This document shows, one piece after another, positions 32,909-39,493 of a stretch of 39,493 nt of DNA. The DNA lies in NCBI GenBank assembly GCA_937923345.1, contig CAKZVJ010000034.1:1-39493 (forward strand), in the 5' to 3' direction. The position numbers and the translations under genes were made by a program. The stretch is from an uncultured Saprospiraceae bacterium. GTDB lineage: Bacteria > Bacteroidota > Bacteroidia > Chitinophagales > Saprospiraceae. The notes beneath the pieces are model-generated. The model was not told where the DNA came from. It did no database searches and was given only the letters and a program-made list of their open reading frames with translations. The stretch's first letter is position 1. Each line of letters starts with the position of its first letter.

Positions 32909-34120
32909 ATGGGATCACACCTGGCTGGCAAGAAAATCTTATTGGGTATCTGTGGTAGTATAGCTGCGTACAAAGCGGCATCACTAGTGCGCCTCTTTAT
33001 CAAGGGAGGCGCACAGGTGAAAGTCTTGATGACTCCATCAGCTACCAAATTTATTAGCCCTCTTACACTTTCTACTCTTTCAAAAAACACAGTGCATACT
33101 AGCGTCATTGATGATGATAGCTGGAATAATCATGTGGATATGGGTCTATGGGCTGATGTCATGATCCTAGCGCCGGCTACAGCTACGACGCTGGCGAAAA
33201 TGCGGATGGGCCTTTGTGATAACATCATAGTGGCCACCTACTTGTCTGCTAAGTGTCCAGTGTACTTCGCGCCAGCTATGGACCTAGATATGTGGAAGCA
33301 TCCATCTACTCAGGAAAACATCCAAAAGCTACAATCTTATGGAAACAAAATGATTCCTGTGGGACATGGAGAATTAGCCTCTGGACTGGTCGGAGAAGGG
33401 AGGATGGCGGAGCCAGAGGAAATTATTCGATTTGTCACCCAAGATTCAAACGATAAGTCTTATTTTAAAGGTAAAATAGTCTTGATAACCGCCGGACCAA
33501 CATACGAAGCGATAGATCCAGTTCGTTTTATAGGCAATAGGTCAACTGGCAAGATGGGCGTAGAAATAGCCTTGTCATTTGCGCAGAAAGGGGCAAAAGT
33601 GACCCTTATATTAGGACCTAGTGCTCTTGATGTAAATCATCCTAATATCAAGTTGATTAGAATACAATCTTCAGCAGAAATGGCTAAATATGCTGTCAAA
33701 GGCTATAAGAAAGCCCATATTGCTGTGATGGCGGCTGCAGTGGCGGATTATACTCCTAAAACGGTTGCCAAACAGAAGATCAAGAAAAAGGGGGGCGCTC
33801 TGAAGATTGAGTTAGAGCGGACTCAAGACATTGCCGCTACATTGGGTAGCATCAAGAGTAAAAAGCAGTTTAATGTTGGTTTTGCGCTAGAGACCAATAA
33901 CGAAATAGCCTCTGCTAAAGGTAAGTTGGCCAAAAAGAATTTTGATATGATTGTGCTTAATTCTCTCAAAGATAAAGGGGCAGGTTTTGCATACGATACA
34001 AATAAGGTCACCATTTTTGATAACAAAGGAGGGGTCCATAAATACAAATTGAAATCAAAGAAAGAAGTAGCGAATGATATTGTCCAGCTCGTGGAGCAAT
34101 TGATGCGCGCAAAAAAATAA
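32909..34120 (+). CDS. coaBC: Bifunctional CoaBC (PPC synthetase/decarboxylase)
   Basis: A 403-residue fusion that makes 4'-phosphopantetheine from phosphopantothenate and cysteine in CoA synthesis. The N-terminal flavin decarboxylase (1-180) has 'GICGSIAAYKA', His75 in 'WNNHVDMGLWAD' and 'PAMDLDMW' (122-129). The C-terminal synthetase (185-400) has 'LITAGPTYEAIDPVRFIGNR' and the 'KIKKK' lysine loop. Two positions differ from the E. coli enzyme: the Asn125 equivalent is Asp, and the Cys158 equivalent is Ser ('GELASGL'). Both may be normal for this phylum. It lies 30 bp after rpoZ and 3 bp before the DUF4835 gene. Confidence 0.95.
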   Translation: MGSHLAGKKILLGICGSIAAYKAASLVRLFIKGGAQVKVLMTPSATKFISPLTLSTLSKNTVHTSVIDDDSWNNHVDMGLWADVMILAPATATTLAKMRMGLCDNIIVATYLSAKCPVYFAPAMDLDMWKHPSTQENIQKLQSYGNKMIPVGHGELASGLVGEGRMAEPEEIIRFVTQDSNDKSYFKGKIVLITAGPTYEAIDPVRFIGNRSTGKMGVEIALSFAQKGAKVTLILGPSALDVNHPNIKLIRIQSSAEMAKYAVKGYKKAHIAVMAAAVADYTPKTVAKQKIKKKGGALKIELERTQDIAATLGSIKSKKQFNVGFALETNNEIASAKGKLAKKNFDMIVLNSLKDKGAGFAYDTNKVTIFDNKGGVHKYKLKSKKEVANDIVQLVEQLMRAKK

Positions 34121-34123
34121 ATA

Positions 34124-35047
34124 ATGAAAGTATTTTATACAGTTATCACATGCTTCCTATTGACCTTGAACAGCTCATACAATGATGTTCAAGCTCAAGA
34201 ATTGGAGTTTGACGTCACCGTAAATACCCCTAAACTACAGACGGTAGATCCTAGAGTATTTCAAGATATGGAAAGTCAATTGCAAAGTTTTCTGAATAAT
34301 AGAAAATGGACCGAGGATGCTTTTAATCAGGAAGAACGTATCAAATGCAATATTCAACTGACTATCACAGAAGAATTGGGTCCAACCAGTTTTGCCGCGG
34401 ACTTGGCTATACAGTCAGCTCGGCCAGTATTCAATTCAAGTTTAGAGACGGCCCTGTTGACACATGTCGACAAAGGAGTTACTTTTAGATATGAGCAGTT
34501 TCAACCATTAGAATTTTCTGAAAATAACTTTAATGATAATCTTACCTCTATTTTGGGCTTTTATGTTTACCTAATTTTGGGCTTGGATTATGATTCGTTT
34601 TCTCCGCTAGGAGGGGAGGAGTATCTGCAAAGAGCTCAAAACATTATCAATATTATTCCTTCCAATGTAGCAGATGGCAATCCAGGTTGGAGGCCAAATG
34701 ATGGTAATGGGAATAGAAATAGATATTGGATTTTAGAGAACTTGTTGAGCCCAAGAGTGAAAGATTTACGCTACGCACTGTATGACTATCATCTGAGAGG
34801 ACTCGATTTGATGCCAAAAAATCAGGATCTCGGAAGAGCGAATATTCTCAAGGCAATGCAAAGTATTGAAAAAGTTGGGCGCGCTTATCCGAACAGTATG
34901 ATCATTCAGATGTTCTTTAATGCAAAGAACAATGAATTGGTAGACATTTTTAATCAAGGAACTCGAGCTGAAAAAACAGAGATTATTAGAATTTGTTCCA
35001 AACTAGATCCTGCCAATGCTATAAAATATCGAAAAATCGGAAGTTAA
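34124..35047 (+). CDS. porD: PorD-type (DUF4835) T9SS-associated protein
   Basis: A 307-residue periplasmic protein: signal peptide 1-25 ending 'DVQAQ', then the DUF4835 body with 'LEFDVTVNTPKLQTVDPRVF', 'IKCNIQLTITEELG' and the conserved 'GNRNRYWILENLLSP' and 'YALYDYHLRGLDLM' segments. DUF4835 proteins are now annotated as PorD, a component linked to the SprA translocon of type IX secretion; I am moderately sure of that naming. It starts 3 bp after coaBC in the conserved bamD-rpoZ-coaBC-DUF4835 run. The usual recN does not follow directly. Confidence 0.85.
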   Translation: MKVFYTVITCFLLTLNSSYNDVQAQELEFDVTVNTPKLQTVDPRVFQDMESQLQSFLNNRKWTEDAFNQEERIKCNIQLTITEELGPTSFAADLAIQSARPVFNSSLETALLTHVDKGVTFRYEQFQPLEFSENNFNDNLTSILGFYVYLILGLDYDSFSPLGGEEYLQRAQNIINIIPSNVADGNPGWRPNDGNGNRNRYWILENLLSPRVKDLRYALYDYHLRGLDLMPKNQDLGRANILKAMQSIEKVGRAYPNSMIIQMFFNAKNNELVDIFNQGTRAEKTEIIRICSKLDPANAIKYRKIGS

Positions 35048-35048
35048 T

Positions 35049-36680
35049 ATGTTAGCAAAATTGATCCAACAAATACTTGTTTTTGGCTTTTTACTCTTAG
35101 CTTGGCAATCACAAGTTGTTGCTCAGTTAGATGCGCCATCAGAACTCGCGATGAGCGAAGCATACAGAATACCTAAAAATTCTGTAATCGATAGAATCAT
35201 TAGTACAGAAGGCAATACAGCCTACTTCCTCCGCAAAAATTTTAACCTTTCAGGACTAGTAGCTAGCATTACCATAGAAAGTTTTGATGTCAAATCATTA
35301 CGTTTAAAAAAGGCTATCGAAGTAGATCTGAAATACCAAAAAAAGCTACGTGTTTTCCATGATGTCTTTAATGTCAATGATAAATTTTATCTCATTACCT
35401 CTTTTTTTAATAGTGGAAAAGATAAAAATTTTCTCTTTGCTCAAAAATTGGATGATAGTTTTGAGCCAGACAAAGACCTCATCTTGATTGGCGAAATAGA
35501 CTCTAGAAATGAGGTGCAAATTGGAGATTTTCAGTTTGAGCATAGTAGAGACAGTTCTAAAGTAATCATCTATCATGACATCCCTACCAAACGATCAGAA
35601 GCTCAGCAAGCCAAAATTAGTATCTATAATGATGATTTTGATTTGCTATGGGATAAAAAGATAAAGTTCCCTTATGAGAGTAAGCTGTACAACAGTATCA
35701 AGTTTGACGTAGATAAAAATGGTAATGCTTACTTATTGGGAAAGCGTTTTTTTGAAAAAGAGAGAGACCTAGTCAAAAAGAGACCCAACTTTGAGTACAT
35801 CCTAGAAGCCTACACAGAAAAGGGAGAAAAAATTGATAGGTATCAGCTCAATGATAAGCTAAAGCTGATTACTGATTTGACCTTTGAAGTAAATAACAAG
35901 AATGAAATTATTTGCACAGGCTTCTATACTAATAAGACCAGTTCTGTTGGTGGTTTTGGCTCTACGGAGTCTATCCAAGGTATTGTCTTCTTTAAGGTAA
36001 ATAATAATGAGAAAATAGTTGAAGAAAAAACCTTTTCAAAATTTGATCTAGACTTTATTACACTCAATGAAACAGAAAGAGCTAGAAGGGTTGCCCAACG
36101 ACAAGATAATGACAATATCCAGAGTAATGATCCAGCACTATATTCTTATGATTTTAGAGATGTTATTTTAAGATCAGATGGGGGTGCAGTAATTATTGCA
36201 GAACAATTTTTTGTCGAAGAAATAAATAGAACTGTAAATAACTTCAATCGAGGGTTTAACAATCAGACATTTCAAAATACTTCTATCTATAATTATAATG
36301 AAGTGATTGTCGTAAATATCAGGCCGGACGGCAGCATTCAATGGGCCAACTCTGTGCCTAAATACCAATCTGCTACTAGTGTAAATGCTAGACGCTTTCT
36401 TTCATTCAAAAATGCAAATATTGGCGATAAAATTTACCTGATATTCAATGAGGAACGAAACGTGTTAGAAGGTGCCAATACACTATTCAAAAATCAGAAT
36501 GCTTTGGCTATGGCAGAACTAGATAAAAGCGGCACATTAAGTATATATATGGTAGGGGACAACGATGATTTACAATCGATCATCATTCCTACACTCACCA
36601 AACAAATCTCTAGAAGAGAACTGCTTATTTATGGTATAGACAGAAATAAATTTCGAATTGGACGCATAACGCTGAAGTAA
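35049..36680 (+). CDS. Large secreted protein of unknown function
   Basis: I do not recognise this 543-residue protein. It has a signal peptide (about 1-25, ending 'VVAQ'), no lipobox, and a mature part made mostly of short beta-strands. Repeated modules such as 'DKFYLITSFFN', 'NGNAYLLGKRFF' and 'NEIICTGFY' suggest a beta-propeller-like fold. Near residues 385-425 an Asn/Phe-rich stretch ('NNFNRGFNNQTFQN') looks like a surface loop. It starts 1 bp after the porD stop codon, so it is surely co-transcribed with it, which makes an envelope or T9SS-related role worth testing. It lacks the C-terminal T9SS sorting domain and so may remain periplasmic. Confidence 0.85.
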   Translation: MLAKLIQQILVFGFLLLAWQSQVVAQLDAPSELAMSEAYRIPKNSVIDRIISTEGNTAYFLRKNFNLSGLVASITIESFDVKSLRLKKAIEVDLKYQKKLRVFHDVFNVNDKFYLITSFFNSGKDKNFLFAQKLDDSFEPDKDLILIGEIDSRNEVQIGDFQFEHSRDSSKVIIYHDIPTKRSEAQQAKISIYNDDFDLLWDKKIKFPYESKLYNSIKFDVDKNGNAYLLGKRFFEKERDLVKKRPNFEYILEAYTEKGEKIDRYQLNDKLKLITDLTFEVNNKNEIICTGFYTNKTSSVGGFGSTESIQGIVFFKVNNNEKIVEEKTFSKFDLDFITLNETERARRVAQRQDNDNIQSNDPALYSYDFRDVILRSDGGAVIIAEQFFVEEINRTVNNFNRGFNNQTFQNTSIYNYNEVIVVNIRPDGSIQWANSVPKYQSATSVNARRFLSFKNANIGDKIYLIFNEERNVLEGANTLFKNQNALAMAELDKSGTLSIYMVGDNDDLQSIIIPTLTKQISRRELLIYGIDRNKFRIGRITLK

Positions 36681-36687
36681 GAATCTG

Positions 36688-36713
36688 TCTTTCATGTATC
36701 TAGATATGAAAGA
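36688..36713 (+). terminator. Possible terminator hairpin after the unknown secreted gene
   Basis: TCTTTCAT (36688-36695) and ATGAAAGA (36706-36713) form a perfect 8-bp stem with a 10-nt loop, 7 bp after the stop codon. The stem is A+T-rich and is followed by AAAATATT rather than a T-run, so termination would be weak. Confidence 0.3.
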
Positions 36714-36834
36714 AAATATTATATTTAAAATAGTTATTTTTAATTATCTTTACGGTGGAGATATCCCTTTTCGTTATGGACTTTATTGTTCAGCTGGCAA
36801 TAGGGAACATTAGCAAAAGAACGAACATAAACCA

Positions 36835-37425
36835 GTGATAAAAGATAATGGACAGGATGCTATCCATCAGATTGCAATTTTTGCATCTGGTAGAGGCAGT
36901 AATGCCGAAAAGATTATAGACTACTTTTCAAGCAATAAAACGGTAAACATTTGTCTAATCCTTACTAACCGAAGCAAAGCCAAAGTTCTTGAGCTTGCTG
37001 AACGAAATAACATTCCCACACTGATTGCGACCAGAGATGATTTTTATCATTCCGATAAAATCACCAAAAGCCTAGCAAAGTATAATACGGACTTAATTGT
37101 CTTAGCTGGATTTCTTTGGCTTATACCAGACTATTTGGTCAAAGCATATCCCAACAAGATTGTAAATATTCATCCTGCTCTTTTGCCTAAATATGGAGGA
37201 AAGGGAATGTATGGGATGAATGTGCATAAAGCGGTGCATAAAGCGGGTGAAAATGTAACCGGAATCACTATACACTACGTAAATGAAGTGTATGATGAAG
37301 GAGAAATAATTTTTCAAGCAGCTTGTCGTCTTATTGATACAGATACTCCTGACCTGATTGCATCGAAAGTGCTTGCTTTGGAACACCATCATTTGCCGCG
37401 TGTGATAGAGCAGTTATTAAAATGA
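36835..37425 (+). CDS. purN: Phosphoribosylglycinamide formyltransferase
   Basis: A 196-residue enzyme of purine synthesis that formylates GAR using 10-formyl-tetrahydrofolate. Visible features are the GAR-binding 'FASGRGSNAEKII' (residues 16-28) and the catalytic Asn111, His113 and Asp154 in 'NIHPALLPKYGG' and 'HYVNEVYDEGEI'. The start appears to be GTG at 36835, which leaves a short N-terminal extension before the conserved start of the domain; no in-frame ATG is suitably placed. Its stop codon overlaps an ATG of the next gene (ATGA at 37422). Confidence 0.95.
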   Translation: MIKDNGQDAIHQIAIFASGRGSNAEKIIDYFSSNKTVNICLILTNRSKAKVLELAERNNIPTLIATRDDFYHSDKITKSLAKYNTDLIVLAGFLWLIPDYLVKAYPNKIVNIHPALLPKYGGKGMYGMNVHKAVHKAGENVTGITIHYVNEVYDEGEIIFQAACRLIDTDTPDLIASKVLALEHHHLPRVIEQLLK

Positions 37426-37445
37426 GTGTGAAAATAAATTTACAA

Positions 37446-39493
37446 ATGAACAGATTACTACTAATCGGCTTAGGATTATTTTTGCTTACCTCACTGATGG
37501 GGCAGGATAAAGATCCAACGACTTGGAAGGCTTTTAAAAAACAAGCTGAAGAACTCGTCGCTAAGAGACAATATGCCAAAGCTGCTGTTGCCTATGAAAA
37601 TGCCTATGCCCTAAAGCCGCAGCGAGGAGATTTGTTAAAGACCGCATCGGAGTATTATATGTTAGAGCGAGATTTTAAAAATGCTGCTCGGGTATTAGCT
37701 ACTATCATTGATGATCCAAAATATAAAAATGCAAAATTGGACTACGCTCAGAGCCTGAAGCAAAGTAACCAGTACGAAGAAGCGATGCTTGTTTTTGCCG
37801 CCTTGCTTGATAATTCGAAATCTCAAAACCCAAAGTTAGAAGCTAAAATAAACAAAGAAATTATGGGCTGCCAATTTGCTCTTGACCAATTAGAAGGCTA
37901 CGACGTGAAGCCTTATGGTATCGATATTGCCCAATTGGATTTTAATATCAATAGCAAAAAGTCAGAGTTTGCTCCTTATCACGTATCTGATACCAAGTTG
38001 TATTATTCTACTTTAGAAGATGGAAACGCTAGAATCAAGTCGAGTACTTGGAGAGATGGTGACTGGGCCTCAGGAGTAGAAACAAAAGGTTTTGGAGCCT
38101 TCAAGAACAAACATTTTTGCAATGCAGCGGTGTCTGCAGACGATACGGAAATGTTTTTTACCATCTGTGATGAAGATCAAGTATGGGGAGGACTTTCCTC
38201 GCGGTGTGATATCTATCTCAGTACTAAAAAAGGAAAAGCTTGGGGTCAGCCGAAAAAGCTAAATTCCAATATCAATTATGACGGTGTCACCAATACACAA
38301 CCTTTTGTGATTACCACGAAGGATAAACAGCAATTGTATTATGCGTCCAACAGACCCGGAGGACAAGGTGGTATGGATATTTGGGTGGCGACTCGACCAT
38401 TAGATAGTAAGCAAACTGATTTTGATGAGCCGATTAATTTAGGACCAAATATCAATACCACCGAAAATGAAATCACACCTTTTTTCGATGAGCTAGACGG
38501 TATTCTGTACTTTAGTTCAGATGGACATCTTACCATGGGTGGCTTTGATGTGTACAAAGCTGTTGGAGAAGGATATAGTTGGTCATCAGCTGAGAACATC
38601 GGCTTGCCTATCAATTCTGGAGCGGATGAAAAATACTATACCACCGCAGGTTCCAGTACCGAAGGATACTTTGTGTCCAATAGAGAATTTGGAGAGACAA
38701 AAACGTCTACTACACACGAAGATATTTTTACATTTAACATACTGCCTCCACATTACTTCGTAGAAGGATCCATTATGGATGACGAAAGTCTTGATTGGGT
38801 AACAGATGCACAAGTGTACTTGTACGAGTTAAAAGAAAAGACGGAGGACAGAAGACTATTGTCGACAAAAAAAGCAACTGGAGGTCACTACAATTTTAGA
38901 CTATTGGCTAACCGAAACTATCAGTTAGGGATTGAAGCCAATGGCTATTCACCCAATATTGAATTTGTCAATACCAAGGATGAAAACGTTTATGTTCAAG
39001 AGAAAAACATAAAACTCTTTAAATCAGATACGGAAGGAGCCGTAGCATCAGTGGACAATATATTAGCTTCTGAAGCTCCAGCTGTAGCGCCTACTGCTAC
39101 AATCGACAATCCCATTAGAGAAACTAAGACCTTGAAAGAAGATCTCACTGAAAGTAAGAGCATGGCAGATGCTGCGGTCAAAGAGCCTTTTGTCATAGGT
39201 GGTAATGCTCCTGCTGTGGAAGAGATAAAAATCGAAGAAGAGGTGGCAAGTCAAGAAGTTGTAGCTACAGTCAAAGAGCCTTTCGTGATAGGTACGCCTG
39301 CACCTTCTATAGAAGAGACGGTAGAGGAAGTAGCAGTCACTGTAGTAGAACCTACAGAGGTTAAAGAAGAAATAATCACTACAATTAGTGAACCTGTGAT
39401 AATTGCTGCACCGCAAACTGCTATAAGTAACACGACTGTTTCTTCATCAACAATAGTGGAGAGTCCTACTACAAGTACGGAATCATATATAGC
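37446..39493 (+). CDS. PorE-like OmpA-family protein (TPR, PD40 propeller, CRD), cut by window end
   Basis: Open to the window edge, with 682 codons visible and no stop. Signal peptide 1-20 ends 'SLMGQ'; an in-frame ATG at 37422 overlapping the purN stop is an alternative start. TPR-like helices occupy about 25-150 ('AKRQYAKAAVAYENAYALKP'). A PD40/WD40-type propeller follows (about 165-430) with the signatures 'YYASNRPGGQGGMDIWVA' and 'YFSSDGHLTMGGFDVY', then a carboxypeptidase-regulatory-like domain (about 436-521) and an acidic, repetitive linker. This is the domain order of PorE and related OmpA-family proteins of T9SS and gliding; the expected OmpA peptidoglycan-binding domain would lie beyond the window. 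A lipobox is not seen. Confidence 0.82.
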   Translation, partial: MNRLLLIGLGLFLLTSLMGQDKDPTTWKAFKKQAEELVAKRQYAKAAVAYENAYALKPQRGDLLKTASEYYMLERDFKNAARVLATIIDDPKYKNAKLDYAQSLKQSNQYEEAMLVFAALLDNSKSQNPKLEAKINKEIMGCQFALDQLEGYDVKPYGIDIAQLDFNINSKKSEFAPYHVSDTKLYYSTLEDGNARIKSSTWRDGDWASGVETKGFGAFKNKHFCNAAVSADDTEMFFTICDEDQVWGGLSSRCDIYLSTKKGKAWGQPKKLNSNINYDGVTNTQPFVITTKDKQQLYYASNRPGGQGGMDIWVATRPLDSKQTDFDEPINLGPNINTTENEITPFFDELDGILYFSSDGHLTMGGFDVYKAVGEGYSWSSAENIGLPINSGADEKYYTTAGSSTEGYFVSNREFGETKTSTTHEDIFTFNILPPHYFVEGSIMDDESLDWVTDAQVYLYELKEKTEDRRLLSTKKATGGHYNFRLLANRNYQLGIEANGYSPNIEFVNTKDENVYVQEKNIKLFKSDTEGAVASVDNILASEAPAVAPTATIDNPIRETKTLKEDLTESKSMADAAVKEPFVIGGNAPAVEEIKIEEEVASQEVVATVKEPFVIGTPAPSIEETVEEVAVTVVEPTEVKEEIITTISEPVIIAAPQTAISNTTVSSSTIVESPTTSTESYI
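39170..39420 (+). repeat. Degenerate repeats in linker of PorE-like gene
   Basis: The linker encodes repeated motifs: 'VKEPFVIGGNAPAVEE', then 'VKEPFVIGTPAPSIEE', then a weaker 'ISEPVIIAAPQ', spaced by Glu/Val-rich stretches. The repeats are similar at the DNA level (for example GTCAAAGAGCCTTT twice), which suggests recent internal duplication. Confidence 0.6.

Noticed and set aside
1-39493. tRNA, rRNA, CRISPR arrays and intact insertion sequences
   Set aside because: All gaps over 80 bp were read for cloverleaf ends, regular direct repeats with spacers and transposase motifs; none was found by eye.

Overview
The window looks like chromosomal DNA of a free-living Bacteroidota member, most likely of the Saprospiraceae/Chitinophagia-like lineages; this placement is inference. 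Reasons: an A+T-leaning base composition; genes with weak or no Shine-Dalgarno sequences and TAnnTTTG-type -7 boxes; several type IX secretion (T9SS) genes, namely a plug protein, a PorD/DUF4835 protein, a PorE-like OmpA-family protein and a cargo with a type A sorting domain; the Bacteroidota gene order bamD-rpoZ-coaBC-DUF4835; and a fabH-efp-accB-accC run. I see no rRNA, tRNA, CRISPR, phage or intact insertion sequence.

Layout. Positions 205-4431 (minus strand) hold a compact operon: a histidine-phosphatase lipoprotein, a YdhF-type aldo/keto reductase, an SsuD-type flavin monooxygenase and an SGLT-type Na+/solute symporter. The last three fit import, desulfonation and aldehyde reduction of an organosulfonate. 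uvrA follows (minus), diverging from a conserved ECF-type sigma factor that ends in a clear intrinsic terminator. Positions 8650-10860 are an accessory stretch: a 58-residue membrane-anchored zinc-finger protein, a DinB-fold protein, a DM13 lipoprotein, two copies of a structured dispersed repeat, a pair of possible operators and a possible gene remnant. Positions 10861-13244 (minus) are a HupE/UreJ-DUF6702-yidD-hemB operon.

Positions 13561-18856 carry the T9SS plug protein, then a TolC-type channel and an HlyD/MacA-type adaptor with no inner-membrane pump next to them; a PAPS-type sulfotransferase sits where the pump would be expected. A PaaI thioesterase faces a thioredoxin-SPOR fusion tail to tail. 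Positions 20802-24426 are fatty-acid initiation genes with EF-P between them. An MsbA-like exporter, a T9SS cargo protein and the TrkA/TrkH potassium system follow. Positions 30824-31731 are a 0.9-kb non-coding island with the third repeat copy and a different structured element. Then come bamD, rpoZ, coaBC, porD, a large unrecognised secreted protein, purN and the start of a PorE-like gene that runs off the window.

Most of the protein-coding content is ordinary core metabolism and envelope biogenesis. The points that most deserve a second look are the covarying hairpin repeat family (three copies, two orientations), the GCGTG...CACGC structured element, the predicted sulfonate-use operon, the pump-less TolC/adaptor pair beside a sulfotransferase, the tiny DnaJ-type zinc-finger membrane protein and the thioredoxin-SPOR fusion.
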